A DNA stretch of 64,000 nucleotides from Leptospira haakeii (GCF_002812045.1 NZ_NPEG01000001.1:868001-932000); one strand, 5' to 3'. Counted from the first letter of the stretch, positions 15,652 through 26,274 are shown. Numbers and translations: made by a program. Notes: generated by a model from the letters alone, not told the origin.

Positions 15652-16665
15652 TTATTTCACTCTGAAAACTTGTGGCCTTCTTCCGAAGGTAATGAAGTCG
15701 GATTCTTCTCCTTTGATATAAGCGGACAATAGGCTTTTCTCCGAAAATCCTATATGATTTTGCTCTTCTAACATTCCTAAAATTTCTAAGGCAGCGTCCT
15801 TATCTAAAGTATTCAAATAATTTAATACTTCTTGGTGGGAGTTCTTTTTATGGGCTTCTTCTATTATTTTGAGAACTTCTTCCCTTGCTCTTAGCAAGGA
15901 TTCTTTTCTTTCTACAAGTCCTTCCATTGTAGAAAGTATGATATTGATCTCTGGATCTTCCGAGAATAATTCAATTAAATGAGGATAGATTCCCGGGAAT
16001 CGGATCGGGAATTCGTATAAGGAATCTTCTAATCCTCTGTAGAGTTCTGCTTCTTCTTCTTTATTTAATCCTAAGGATTCTCCAAGCATGAGTAGAGTTT
16101 CGATAGGCATGAGCCCTAAAAATCTGGCGGCGAATATATTATCCTTCTTAGTCCTAAGACAGAATAATATAAATTTGGAAATTCTTTCTGGAGGAAGCCC
16201 GTTCCAGAATTGTGCAGCTTTTGAATCCAGAAAATTACTTTCTGTTCCAAATACCTTCTTCTCTTTTTTGAGTTTTTGGAATATTTTAAAGTCTTCTTTT
16301 ACGATCCTATAAAGCAAAGAATCGTCCATCTCCAGAATTGTGGACATGACTTGGTCTGGTGAAGAGATGGAAAGAAAGTATCTGACTAGATCGAAACCTA
16401 TTTCGGATCTTGTGGAAAAATTTTCTAAAATATCTGCGGGAGCTTGTTGGAATGCAGTGGCGCCAACTGAAAAAGAGCTGACTCCTTCTAAAAACTTTTC
16501 TAATTTTTCGAAGGCAAAACAAGCCTGTTCACCAGAGTCATTCCAATTCGATTCCCTGTAAAAATCCCTACAATTTCCGGGACAGGGTTTAGACTCGGAG
16601 ACTCCCGCTAAACAGGTTCTTTCTTGTTGTCTTTCGTTTTCAGGGAATAAGATCACCACAATCAC
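15652..16665 (-). CDS. Hypothetical protein (337 aa), Cys-rich N-terminus
   Basis: I do not recognise the family. The first 50 residues carry a cluster of cysteines (R-T-C-L-A-G, P-C-P-G-N-C-R, Q-A-C-F-A). The rest is helical and acidic with paired helices that might form a HEAT- or TPR-like solenoid. There is no membrane segment beyond the short hydrophobic start I-V-V-I-L-F, which overlaps the upstream lipoprotein gene by 26 bp and may not be translated. A GTG at 16665 is the longest start; the true one may lie further in. The four or more early cysteines could bind a metal or an iron-sulfur cluster. Confidence 0.6.
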   Translation of the reverse strand: MIVVILFPENERQQERTCLAGVSESKPCPGNCRDFYRESNWNDSGEQACFAFEKLEKFLEGVSSFSVGATAFQQAPADILENFSTRSEIGFDLVRYFLSISSPDQVMSTILEMDDSLLYRIVKEDFKIFQKLKKEKKVFGTESNFLDSKAAQFWNGLPPERISKFILFCLRTKKDNIFAARFLGLMPIETLLMLGESLGLNKEEEAELYRGLEDSLYEFPIRFPGIYPHLIELFSEDPEINIILSTMEGLVERKESLLRAREEVLKIIEEAHKKNSHQEVLNYLNTLDKDAALEILGMLEEQNHIGFSEKSLLSAYIKGEESDFITFGRRPQVFRVK

Positions 16666-17113
16666 GCATATCCGGAGCGTATGGATTCAGGATTTTCATA
16701 CCGGAAAACACCCATGTCTTTTTGACCATCGGACAATAGAAACGGTTTCTTCCAGATTGTAGTCCATGCACCTTCATAGTACTCGCTAAAACTTCGCTGA
16801 ACTTGGAATAGGCCTCAAAGGATATTCTCACATCCGAAGATTTTGCCCCTTCTAATACATTCTTCATTTCTAGTGCTGAAGATTCCAAGCCACCTTTTAC
16901 TTCTCCCAAAGAATTTAAGGAAGAAATTAATCCACTTACATCAGGAGAAACACTCTCTGTTGTTAAGAGAAATTGAATTATCTTATCGTTTTCCGACAAA
17001 ACTTTTTCGAAAAGAGGTTTTTCTGTCTCTAATACAGGCTTCTCTTCTTTTTTGCAGAAGGAAAGGGAATATAATAGTGAAGATAATAAAATTAGTATTA
17101 CGGATCGTTTCAT
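16640..17113 (-). CDS. Lipoprotein with DUF3347-like C-terminus
   Basis: Translation most likely starts at ATG 17113, preceded by GGAG; an in-frame ATG at 17125 would add four residues. The signal peptide ends in L-S-F-C, a spirochaete lipobox, so Cys19 or so would be lipidated. The C-terminal part reads R-F-Y-C-P-M, then W, then I-L-N-P-Y and M-R-D-C-G. This matches the C-P-M … N-P-Y … C-G pattern of DUF3347 domains, found on periplasmic proteins of copper/silver (CusB-like) efflux systems. Metal binding by Cys and Met is inferred. No efflux pump gene is adjacent. It overlaps the following gene by 26 bp. Confidence 0.65.
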   Translation of the reverse strand: MKRSVILILLSSLLYSLSFCKKEEKPVLETEKPLFEKVLSENDKIIQFLLTTESVSPDVSGLISSLNSLGEVKGGLESSALEMKNVLEGAKSSDVRISFEAYSKFSEVLASTMKVHGLQSGRNRFYCPMVKKTWVFSGMKILNPYAPDMRDCGDLIP

Positions 17114-17276
17114 CCTATTCTCCAAATATGAGTAAATACTCGGGAATCGAGCCTCTTAGACCATAAAAAAATCTTTTTTAGGTTCTGGCAACCGTTAGAG
17201 CTTCAAACTAATCTCCGAAAAAATGGGTTCAAAGCTTTTGCCTATATAGGAAAGTAGGAGGAAAGGCAAGTACCTA

Positions 17277-17597
17277 ATGTATTTTGATAAACATGTTTTT
17301 GTCTGCGAGAATGTCAGAGCGGAAGGAGAAAGGCCTTCTTGTGGTCCGAAAGGATCTCCTCAATTGCTCGCTTATATGAAGAAGAGAATACAAGAACTTG
17401 GATTAAAAGGTAAGATCCGTATCCAAAAATCAGGATGTTTGGATCGTTGTGAGTTGGGTCCTGTGCAAGTTTCTTATCCGGAAGGCCTTTGGTTTTCTAT
17501 CAAGACCCAAGAAGACGCGGAAGCATTTATACAAAATCATATACTAGAAAATAAACCGGAAACGATCCGGCATCTGACGTTAAAGGACGAAGAGTGA
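17277..17597 (+). CDS. Thioredoxin-like [2Fe-2S] ferredoxin
   Basis: The 106-residue protein fits the COG3411 thioredoxin-like ferredoxins. Cys10 and Cys22 flank the first loop (V-F-V-C-E-N … P-S-C-G-P-K-G-S), and G-C-L-D-R-C-E-L-G-P supplies the last two ligands. It would be a soluble one-electron carrier. It opens the plus-strand run 17277-29890 and sits 12 bases before an MDR oxidoreductase gene, a likely functional pairing. An AGGAGG is 15 bases before the ATG and AAAGG is 10 bases before; the latter is the better-placed ribosome-binding site. Confidence 0.85.
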   Translation: MYFDKHVFVCENVRAEGERPSCGPKGSPQLLAYMKKRIQELGLKGKIRIQKSGCLDRCELGPVQVSYPEGLWFSIKTQEDAEAFIQNHILENKPETIRHLTLKDEE

Positions 17598-17609
17598 GAG
17601 GGTAATCAA

Positions 17610-18638
17610 ATGGCAAAAAAGTTCGAAATACCAAAATCGTATCTTGCATACGAATTGAAAGAATACAGCAACGAACCTGGAAGAGCTAAAATTGTAGAAA
17701 AAGAACCTAAGACCTTAAAGAAGGGAGAGGTTCTACTTAAAGTTCATTCTGGTTCCATCAATCCATCAGATCTAATGTTCATGAGAGGACTTTACGGAAT
17801 TAAGAAAAAACTTCCTGTCGTTCCCGGTTTTGAAGGAAGCGGTTTGGTGATTGCAAGCGGTGGAGGTTGGAGAGCGAATTCTCTAGTTGGTAAACCGGTT
17901 GCATGTGTTGCTCCAAACAAAGGTGATGGACCTTATGCAGAATACATGATCACTGATGCGTATTCTTGTTTTACTTTAGGAAAAGATGTAAGCCTGGAAC
18001 AAGGCGCTTGTTTATTCGTAAACCCAATCACCGCTTGGGCGCTGCTCGATCAAGTCATACGAGAAAAACATAAGGCTTACGTTCAAACTGCTGCTGCTTC
18101 TGCCTTAGGAAAAATGTTATTAAGACTTTCTAATAAAAAAGGGATTCCCGGTATTCATGTTGTAAGAAGAAAAGAGCAGGTCGATCTTCTAAAATCTTTA
18201 GGAGCTGAACATGTATTGGATTCGAGCTCTCCTAATTTTGATAGAGAACTTAGGGTCCTTTCCAATAAGCTGAATGCTACTATTATGCTGGATGCAGTCG
18301 CAGGAGAGATCACAGGAAGAGCTTTAGCAGCTATGCCTTATGGAAGTAAATGTGTGGTTTACGGTGCATTATCTGAAGAGCCTATTTCTTATCATGCAGG
18401 GCTTGGTATCTTTCAGGATAAAAAGATAGAAGGTTATTGGCTTTCTTCTTGGATGCCTCAGCAAAGTCCTTTTAAGATTTGGAAGATCACCTCTGAGATT
18501 CGTTCCCTTTTAGGAAAAGAATTCCAAACTCAAATCGCTGCTAAATACCCGCTTAAAGAGGCGGATAAAGCGATCCAAGAATATGCAAATAACATGACCA
18601 GAGGAAAGGTTCTTATTTCCAATGGATGGGAGCTTTGA
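17610..18638 (+). CDS. MDR-superfamily zinc-type alcohol dehydrogenase/quinone reductase-like protein
   Basis: The 342-residue protein has the ADH_N GroES-like fold (about 30-130; H-S-G-S-I-N-P-S-D and P-G-F-E-G-S-G) and a Rossmann domain (about 150-300; A-A-A-S-A-L-G-K-M-L as nucleotide loop, then H-V-V-R-R-K). The R-R pair suggests NADPH rather than NADH. The structural-zinc cysteines of true alcohol dehydrogenases are absent, so it is closer to quinone oxidoreductases or enoyl-thioester reductases. Substrate unknown. Its stop codon overlaps the start of the next gene (TGATG at 18636-18640). Confidence 0.82.
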   Translation: MAKKFEIPKSYLAYELKEYSNEPGRAKIVEKEPKTLKKGEVLLKVHSGSINPSDLMFMRGLYGIKKKLPVVPGFEGSGLVIASGGGWRANSLVGKPVACVAPNKGDGPYAEYMITDAYSCFTLGKDVSLEQGACLFVNPITAWALLDQVIREKHKAYVQTAAASALGKMLLRLSNKKGIPGIHVVRRKEQVDLLKSLGAEHVLDSSSPNFDRELRVLSNKLNATIMLDAVAGEITGRALAAMPYGSKCVVYGALSEEPISYHAGLGIFQDKKIEGYWLSSWMPQQSPFKIWKITSEIRSLLGKEFQTQIAAKYPLKEADKAIQEYANNMTRGKVLISNGWEL

Positions 18639-19216
18639 TGGGAATATTTTCCCCATATTTGAAAGGGCAGAGGACCTTTTTGCCTTTCGTCTTAGTTTTA
18701 GGTACCTTCTTCCTTTTTAACTCTTGCTTGGGAGATCTAAGGGAGAATGTCAAAAAACTACAGGCTTGTAAGTTTAGGATCTTGGAAACAAAAACGGAGA
18801 AGGTAGAAATTCTGCCTTTTCCGCCTTCTCCCAAGATCGTGATGATATCTAAATTGGAAATAGAGAATCCGAACGATTCCCCCGTTAAAATTTATAAGTT
18901 TGATCTTGGTGTGATAGCGTCCGGCACAGATGGAAAAGACGCTGAATTGGCTCGGGTGATCTCGGAAGAAGAAACAGAAGTCCCTGCTTTTTCCAAAACC
19001 ATTGTCCAACTCAAGATAGAAACAAGCTTTGAAAAGAGAGAGAACCAGGATAAACTATTACTTGGAATTTTAGTAGTCACGAACCTGGTCGCTGGAAAAG
19101 ATCCGAATTTGAGAATGAAAGGAACTGTGAGATACAAAACCTCTTTAGGAGAAGTAGATCTTCCTTTGGATGAAAAAATACGATTATTATCTAAGAAGCC
19201 GGAGCATGAAATTTAA
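18638..19216 (+). CDS. LEA14-like lipoprotein
   Basis: I start at ATG 18638, overlapping the MDR stop by one base; an earlier in-frame ATG (18626) lies inside that gene. The signal peptide ends F-L-F-N-S-C, giving a lipidated Cys30. The mature part resembles the LEA type-2/WHy beta-sandwich: a K-L-E-I-E-N-P-N-D-S-P-V segment typical of that fold, then I-V-Q-L-K-I-E and a final V-R-Y-K-T strand. Such proteins often sit at the inner face of the outer membrane in spirochaetes. Role unknown. The next gene starts inside its last codons. Confidence 0.65.
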   Translation: MGIFSPYLKGQRTFLPFVLVLGTFFLFNSCLGDLRENVKKLQACKFRILETKTEKVEILPFPPSPKIVMISKLEIENPNDSPVKIYKFDLGVIASGTDGKDAELARVISEEETEVPAFSKTIVQLKIETSFEKRENQDKLLLGILVVTNLVAGKDPNLRMKGTVRYKTSLGEVDLPLDEKIRLLSKKPEHEI

Positions 19217-19535
19217 CTCTTTAAGTTTTAGAACTGACAGTAAGATCCTATTTCTTCTTATAATTTTAACTCTATGCTTGTCGAATTGTTCCAATGTGGA
19301 TGATGATTTTTATACATTCGGAGAGGCAGGGGCTAAGATCATAGTAGCTTACGCTGCAAAAGATGTAGAATGCGGGTCGAACAGGCAGATCACTTCTTTG
19401 GTTCCGGGAAAACAAAGGAAGAAGGATGTGGATAACTGTGTTGCCTCAGTTGCTTTCGAAAAATGTAGTTTTTGGATCCAGGCCGGAGATCCTGTTCCGT
19501 TTGCATGCAAAGCGATCGAGTATAGATTGAAGTGA
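19206..19535 (+). CDS. Small lipoprotein (109 aa), Cys-rich
   Basis: ATG at 19206 has GGAG just upstream and yields a proper lipoprotein signal ending C-L-S-N-C (Cys28). A longer frame from 19170 would spoil it. Mature sequence has four further cysteines (V-E-C-G, D-N-C-V, E-K-C-S, F-A-C-K), probably two disulfides in the periplasm. It overlaps both neighbours, by 11 bp upstream and 4 bp downstream. Family unknown to me. Confidence 0.7.
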   Translation: MKFNSLSFRTDSKILFLLIILTLCLSNCSNVDDDFYTFGEAGAKIIVAYAAKDVECGSNRQITSLVPGKQRKKDVDNCVASVAFEKCSFWIQAGDPVPFACKAIEYRLK

Positions 19536-20026
19536 TGGGATGGATAGCCAGACATTTTGATTATCTGATTTTTGCTGCGCTGGCTTTGTCCGGCCTTTCC
19601 TATCTTTATATACTTCTCACTAGAAACAGAAGACAGGATTCTAAATCAATAGTTCAATATAATATTCCTTCGGAAGAACCTGCAAGTTTCGACCCGAATG
19701 AAAAACCCAAAAAGAAAGAACCTAAAGTAAATGTTCTAGAGGTTTTCGATTATAATGGGATCAAGATCATGCATGAAAACGGAATGTACACTGTGAATCA
19801 TGCAGGAGAGATCCAAGTTTATGGTTCTTGGCAGGAACTTCCTTCCAGATACCAAGCAATGGTAAAGGAGATGGATAAATCTTCCATAGGGCAAAAGAAA
19901 AAGGGAAATTATTATATGGAAGTTCTAAACGGAACTTATTACGTTATTTTCCCGGATGGCAAAAAACATAAATATCCTAAATTCGAGGATATTCCAGAAA
20001 AGATCAGAAAGGCCTTGGGTTATTGA
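19532..20026 (+). CDS. Single-pass membrane protein with a duplicated C-terminal motif
   Basis: One N-terminal transmembrane helix (about 10-28) is followed by a basic and proline-rich linker and a soluble region of about 100 residues. In that region a pattern repeats: G-M-Y-T-V-N-H-A-G-E … W-Q-E-L-P-S-R-Y-Q-A-M-V (about 83-112), then G-T-Y-Y-V-I-F-P-D-G … F-E-D-I-P-E-K-I-R-K-A-L (about 132-162). The two halves look like an internal duplication of a small beta-alpha unit. The gene overlaps its upstream neighbour by 4 bp. No function is evident. Confidence 0.7.
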   Translation: MMGWIARHFDYLIFAALALSGLSYLYILLTRNRRQDSKSIVQYNIPSEEPASFDPNEKPKKKEPKVNVLEVFDYNGIKIMHENGMYTVNHAGEIQVYGSWQELPSRYQAMVKEMDKSSIGQKKKGNYYMEVLNGTYYVIFPDGKKHKYPKFEDIPEKIRKALGY

Positions 20027-20041
20027 GCTTCTACGATTTAG

Positions 20042-20992
<951 letters not shown>

Positions 20993-21002
20993 GAATTTCA
21001 GA

Positions 21003-24000
21003 ATGAGAACTCGCGTATTGGATCGTAAAAAGATAATATTCTCTTTTCTCGCAATTTTGATCTCTGTATTAGGATTATTTTATGTGAAACCGAATTTATT
21101 CGGTTCCGCTGCATTCTATCTCGGAACGGATAGAAGTTTCGGCTCGGGTGAAAATGCTTATGTAAATCTGGAAGGGAATGGAACTGTAAATTACGAATTC
21201 AGAGTATATAAGATCGCGGACCCGCAAGCATTCTTGACCAAAAAAGTGAAAGAAAGATTGGTCCAAGAGAATAATGACGGAGCATTCGGAAATCCGATCG
21301 CACTTTTTACAAGAACCTTTGATAAATTCAGGAACGATTTCCGAAAAGTTGCCAGAAAAGAATTCAATTCCAAAACAAGATCCGAGCTGAAAAAAACGTT
21401 AGGAATTGATTATGAAAAACCTGATGAATATAAAACTCTAGCGGTCCCTGCTATTTTAAAAGACCAAGAATTGGTCGCTACATTCTCTATTCCGACAGTT
21501 ACTTCTTTTTGGGCGTATCGTAGGATACCTGTCCCGATCAGAGATAATGGTGTTTATCTTGTGGAAGGAGTTTCCGGATCTCAATTAGCTTATACAATCT
21601 TGATCAAATCTGGCCTGAACTTTTTAGTAAAACAATCTGATGCAGAGACATTCATATATGTAGGCCGTAAAGATAGCGGCGAACCTGTTTCCGATGTGGA
21701 TCTTACTCTTTTTAATTTAGAGAATGGCCAAGCATTTCAGACCGGAAAAACAAGTTCTGACGGAACTTATTTTTATAAGGGAAGAAGTCCCGTAAAAGGA
21801 TTGGTTCTCGCTCATAAGAATGGGGAATACTCAGTTTCCGATCCTGAATTTTATTCCAGTTCTTTTTATGGAGAAGGCGGGCCGAGGGCATATATGTATA
21901 CGGATCGCCCAGTGTATAGACCTGGGGATACCGTTTACTTTAAGGGAATTGTTAGAAACTTCTCCCAAGACGATTATAGAACAATTTCCGGTGCTGGTGT
22001 AATTGCTGTTGCAAGTGAGCATGGAGAAACTTCTATCCCAAGTGTTCCAATCAATATCTCGGGAGATAATGGAACTTTTTCGGGAGAATTTGTAGTTCCG
22101 GAGTCTGAGAATACTACTCTCGGGAATTATTCTCTTATATTAAATTTTCGTGATAAAACTTTTCAGACTGAATTTGCCGTAGAGGCTTATAAAAAACCTA
22201 CATTCCTCGTTTCAGTATCAGTTCCTAAATCCAATTATTTACAAAGAGAAGAAGTGAACGCTCTTGTAAAGGCAAGATATTATTATGGCCAACCGGTTTC
22301 AGGACAAGAGGTTGCCTATAGGGTATTCCGTAGACCTAAATTCGATTATTCTCCTGTTGGAACGATCAACTTTGATGCTTCTTCCGATTATCTGGAACAA
22401 TCGGGACAAAGTGATAAACAAGAATTGGTCTTAGATGGAAAAGGAAAATTAGATTCGAAAGGTCAATATTCAATCAGTTTTAAACCGGATAAATCGGATG
22501 CGGATTCCGTTTATACGATCATCGCTTCCGTTCAGTCTGAGGATATGACCTTGGATGGATCCGCTTCCTTCTCCGTAAATCGAAGTGCATTTTTTGTTAG
22601 GATCTCTAAAGACAATTCAGTATACGAACCTGGTAAAGAAGCAAAATTAACGGTAAGTTTGATCGCTTACGATAAAACTTTAAGCGATGTGGAACGCCAG
22701 AAAATGGTGGGAAATCGAAATGTGGATCTCATTCTTTATAATAGAGATATTCAGTTCGTAAAAGAAGCAAATCGTTCTAAAATTTCTTCCTTGTCTGTTA
22801 TGACTTCCGCTTTGGGTGTAGGGACAGCTTCTTTCACAATTCCTAAAAGAGGACAATTTGTTTTGGTCGCGGAAACAAAGGATCCGAGCGGAAATACTAC
22901 AAAGTCGGAAACATTCTTCTGGGCTTCTTCAGTTTCCGATTCTATCGAAATTCCTTTCAAAGATATTACTCTTAAGCCGGGTAAGGATATTTATTCAGTG
23001 GGAGATACTGCGGAAATTCTGGTCTTAAGTCCTGTATCCAACGGACATATGATCTTGACCTTAGAAGGAAATCGTATCTTCAAAAAAGAAGTAGTGAAGA
23101 TGAAAGGAAACGCTTTGAAGTATGCGGTCCCGATCACCGCAGAGATGAGTCCGAATTTTACGTTATCCGCGGTTCAATTTTCAGGAAATGATGTTTATAA
23201 AAGCCAAGTAAGAGTAGTCGCTCCTCCGGAGCAGAAATTCCTAAAGGTCGCTTTGGAACCAGGACGGAAGGTATATCGTCCAGGCGATAGAGCAGAGATC
23301 CGTTTGAAAACTACAGGCTTGGGTGGTGGCGGAGTATCTGCAGAAGTCTCTCTCGCAATTGTAGATGAGGCTATTTATCAGATCAAAGAGGAGAAGACCC
23401 CTAATATCGGAACATTCTTCTATCATCCAAGAAGAAATAACGTACAGACTACTTTGGCATCAGCTTATAAGTTTTTCGGTTATTCTGAAAATAAAAGATT
23501 AAAACTGGCTTTGGATAAAAAGGGAGACTCCGTTTATTCTGCGATGAAAAACGAGGACCAAGCTCGGGATCGTTTTAAAGATACAAGCTATTGGAATGCA
23601 AAAGTAAAAACAGGACCTGATGGAACTGCAACAGTTAGTTTTAATCTTCCGGATAATTTGACTTCTTGGAGAGTGACTGCGATTGCAATTACTCCTGATA
23701 CAAAAGTAGGAAGAGGCCAAACCAGTTTTATTGCTAAAAAAGATCTGATGATATTAGGTGGGATGCCTAGGTTTATTATCAAGGGAGAGACCCAAAAAGT
23801 TTCCGCTACAATTTCTAATCAATCCTCTAGTAAGTTACCAGTTAAAGTTACGATAAAAGCAGAAGGTGCAAAAATTTTAGGTAACTCAGAAACTACGATC
23901 AATTTAGAGCCTGGCCAAAACCAATCTCTTCATTTTGATGTGCAGACTATCGCAGATCCAAAGATCAAATCTGCGAAGATCAGTATTCTTGCTGCGGGTG

Positions 24001-25622
24001 CAGGTTACCAAGATTTACTTAAATCTGAAATTCCCCTCAAAACTTGGGGATTACCTAAAACTATTTCGGATAGTTTAGGAATGGAAGAAGGAGAACATTC
24101 AGGAGTTCTAAACTTGGAGGCACCTAAAGAATTGGGAGATCCTCGTTTAGAAGTTCGACTCAGTCCCGCTTCTTTGCCTGCACTAAGACAATCTTTGGAT
24201 TATCTTGCAGATTATCCGTATGGTTGTGTGGAACAAACTATGAGCAGGTTCTATCCACTTTTATCAGCTCAGAAGGCGGGTTTCATCAATGAAAGACTTA
24301 GAAAAGAACTTCCTAAGATGATCGATGTCGGATTGAAAAGAGTGTCGGAACTCCAACGAACAGATGGTGGATTCGGTTGGTTCGAAGGTGGGGTAGAAAG
24401 TGATGTTCTGATGTCCGCCTATGTTTATAGAGGATTGGCCATTAGTCAGAAAAATGGAGCAAAGGTTTCTGCTCCAGTATTGAATAGAGCCAGAGCTTAT
24501 CTTTATGACGTTTTGAGCAAAGGAGATCTTTCTCCGAATGCAAAAGTATATATAATCTTCTCCTTAAGCGAAGGTGGAAATGTAGAAGATTCGATTGTGG
24601 ACGGCTTGGTAAAATCTTCTGCTAAGCTAAACCAATATGGACAAGCACTTCTTGCATTAACTTTAGCTAATAAAGGTAAGAAGACGGAAGCTTCCTCCTG
24701 GTTTAAAAAAGGTGTCGAATCTAGTGGATTTGGTAAGAAGGCTTTCTTAAAACTTACTTCTTACGGCAAAAATCCTCGTTGGGAAGAAGATAGGATCGAA
24801 ACAATTTCTGCACTTTTAAGTGCAGGAGTTCGATTGGGAGAAGATAAGGTAATTCTTGCAAATCTTGCTTCTTCTCTCTTATCCAATCGTATCGAATTAG
24901 CTTGGAATAATTCAAGGGACACATCTGCAGCTGTGTTGGCTTTGTCCGAGTTTTTAGCTTCTGTTCGTGAATCTGAAACTCCAGCAAATGTGGAGATCGT
25001 GTTAAATGGAACCAGTTTAAAAACTGTAACTCTTCCACCTAAGTCGGAACAGGGAGAATTATTTAAGATCCCCATCCCTTCCGAGTTGATACGTTCTGGA
25101 CCGAACAAAATAGAAGTTCTGAAGAAGGACGGACCTGTACTTTATGCGACTGCTTCCTTATACTATATTGATCGAAGCAAAAAGATACAAGCTTACTCGA
25201 ATGGTATCAAAGTAAAACGAACCTACTATAAATTAAAAGTAGATTCGAATGATATCACTCCCGTGGAATCCAAAACTTTCCAACCGGGAGATTTGGTAAT
25301 GGTCGAAGTTTCAGTTCAGAAAGAAGGTGATGCGGATTCTTATTACCAAATAGAAGATTCTCTTCTGCCTGGATTCTCTTTCTTACAAAGAGACGCGGAG
25401 TATTACGCAGGCGATCTGAAAATGGAATATCTAAGTCGGCAGATCTATGATGATCGAGCCGTTTTCTTTGTAGGAGGTCCTACAAAAGAATTCAAAGTCA
25501 GATACTTTATCAGAGCGGAAGTTGCAGGGAAGTATAAGGTAATCCCTGCCAGAGCTTCCTTAATGTATTATTCAGAAGTAACAGGAGCGAGTTCAGACGA
25601 TGAAATCAACGTTGGTCAATAA
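21003..25622 (+). CDS. Bacterial alpha-2-macroglobulin with intact thioester motif
   Basis: The 1539-residue protein has an N-terminal membrane anchor (about 11-27) and a string of macroglobulin domains. Recurrent V-Y-R-P-G-D-type strands occur near 305, 538, 660 and 756. The A2M domain with S-F-N-L-P-D-N-L-T-S-W-R lies around 865, and the thioester domain (about 1050-1330) contains Y-G-C-V-E-Q-T-M, so Cys1075 and Gln1078 can form the reactive bond. A Lys/Arg-rich segment at about 805-865 could be the protease bait. The family traps attacking proteases covalently in the periplasm. E. coli YfaS, from the matching gene cluster, is reported to lack CxEQ, whereas YfhM has it. The next gene overlaps by 23 bp. 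Confidence 0.93.
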   Translation: MRTRVLDRKKIIFSFLAILISVLGLFYVKPNLFGSAAFYLGTDRSFGSGENAYVNLEGNGTVNYEFRVYKIADPQAFLTKKVKERLVQENNDGAFGNPIALFTRTFDKFRNDFRKVARKEFNSKTRSELKKTLGIDYEKPDEYKTLAVPAILKDQELVATFSIPTVTSFWAYRRIPVPIRDNGVYLVEGVSGSQLAYTILIKSGLNFLVKQSDAETFIYVGRKDSGEPVSDVDLTLFNLENGQAFQTGKTSSDGTYFYKGRSPVKGLVLAHKNGEYSVSDPEFYSSSFYGEGGPRAYMYTDRPVYRPGDTVYFKGIVRNFSQDDYRTISGAGVIAVASEHGETSIPSVPINISGDNGTFSGEFVVPESENTTLGNYSLILNFRDKTFQTEFAVEAYKKPTFLVSVSVPKSNYLQREEVNALVKARYYYGQPVSGQEVAYRVFRRPKFDYSPVGTINFDASSDYLEQSGQSDKQELVLDGKGKLDSKGQYSISFKPDKSDADSVYTIIASVQSEDMTLDGSASFSVNRSAFFVRISKDNSVYEPGKEAKLTVSLIAYDKTLSDVERQKMVGNRNVDLILYNRDIQFVKEANRSKISSLSVMTSALGVGTASFTIPKRGQFVLVAETKDPSGNTTKSETFFWASSVSDSIEIPFKDITLKPGKDIYSVGDTAEILVLSPVSNGHMILTLEGNRIFKKEVVKMKGNALKYAVPITAEMSPNFTLSAVQFSGNDVYKSQVRVVAPPEQKFLKVALEPGRKVYRPGDRAEIRLKTTGLGGGGVSAEVSLAIVDEAIYQIKEEKTPNIGTFFYHPRRNNVQTTLASAYKFFGYSENKRLKLALDKKGDSVYSAMKNEDQARDRFKDTSYWNAKVKTGPDGTATVSFNLPDNLTSWRVTAIAITPDTKVGRGQTSFIAKKDLMILGGMPRFIIKGETQKVSATISNQSSSKLPVKVTIKAEGAKILGNSETTINLEPGQNQSLHFDVQTIADPKIKSAKISILAAGAGYQDLLKSEIPLKTWGLPKTISDSLGMEEGEHSGVLNLEAPKELGDPRLEVRLSPASLPALRQSLDYLADYPYGCVEQTMSRFYPLLSAQKAGFINERLRKELPKMIDVGLKRVSELQRTDGGFGWFEGGVESDVLMSAYVYRGLAISQKNGAKVSAPVLNRARAYLYDVLSKGDLSPNAKVYIIFSLSEGGNVEDSIVDGLVKSSAKLNQYGQALLALTLANKGKKTEASSWFKKGVESSGFGKKAFLKLTSYGKNPRWEEDRIETISALLSAGVRLGEDKVILANLASSLLSNRIELAWNNSRDTSAAVLALSEFLASVRESETPANVEIVLNGTSLKTVTLPPKSEQGELFKIPIPSELIRSGPNKIEVLKKDGPVLYATASLYYIDRSKKIQAYSNGIKVKRTYYKLKVDSNDITPVESKTFQPGDLVMVEVSVQKEGDADSYYQIEDSLLPGFSFLQRDAEYYAGDLKMEYLSRQIYDDRAVFFVGGPTKEFKVRYFIRAEVAGKYKVIPARASLMYYSEVTGASSDDEINVGQ

Positions 25623-26274
25623 TTTACTCATAGTTACTCTTTTGCTTTTTGGATCTGCTACATTTGCGCAGACGGTTACTATAGATTCTCCTCACGGGGG
25701 TTTCACTACGGAGAGGATCCAAACGGTTTCCGGTTCCGTTAGTGGAAATCTGGAAAAAGCAACCATCGTAATCAATGGAATTCCTCAGATGATCCGTTTG
25801 CATGCCGGGAAATTTTCCTTAAGCACTGTAGTTGCTCCTGGAACAAATCTGATAGAAGTGAAAGCAGGTAATGCAAGCGATAGAGTTTCATTCTTCGCTG
25901 CTGTTCCGCCGCGAGATATCAAAGTTGTTCTTACTTGGGACACGGCAACTGATGTGGATCTTTGGGTTTTAGATCCTACGGGCGAAAAATGTTTTTATGC
26001 AAATCGTTCTACTAAGTCTGGAGGAAACCTTGACGTAGACGTAGTAGATGGGTATGGACCAGAAACATTTACAATGTCCAAGGCACTGCCCGGGAACTAT
26101 TCCATACAAGTGCAGTATTACGGTTCTTATGATAAGCCAGTCACAAGAGTGAATGTATACGTGGTTTTGAACGAAGGAAAACCGAACGAAAGAAGGAAAC
26201 AATTTCAGTTCGTAATGACCCGTTCCCAGCAAGTATATCATATTGCGAACTTTGAGATAGATCCGGAATCCTAA
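25600..26274 (+). CDS. DUF2135 (YfaP-like) exported protein, copy 1
   Basis: A signal peptide (…L-L-F-G-S-A-T-F-A/Q) is followed by a small beta-sandwich region with I-D-S-P-H-G-G-F-T-T-E (about 27-37), then a DUF2135 domain with V-L-T-W-D-T-A-T-D-V-D-L-W-V (about 110-125) and S-K-A-L-P-G-N-Y. YfaP-type proteins accompany alpha-2-macroglobulin genes; their role is not established. The ATG lies 23 bp inside the end of the macroglobulin gene, so the two are coupled. The following gene is a clear duplicate of this one. Confidence 0.85.
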   Translation: MKSTLVNNLLIVTLLLFGSATFAQTVTIDSPHGGFTTERIQTVSGSVSGNLEKATIVINGIPQMIRLHAGKFSLSTVVAPGTNLIEVKAGNASDRVSFFAAVPPRDIKVVLTWDTATDVDLWVLDPTGEKCFYANRSTKSGGNLDVDVVDGYGPETFTMSKALPGNYSIQVQYYGSYDKPVTRVNVYVVLNEGKPNERRKQFQFVMTRSQQVYHIANFEIDPES

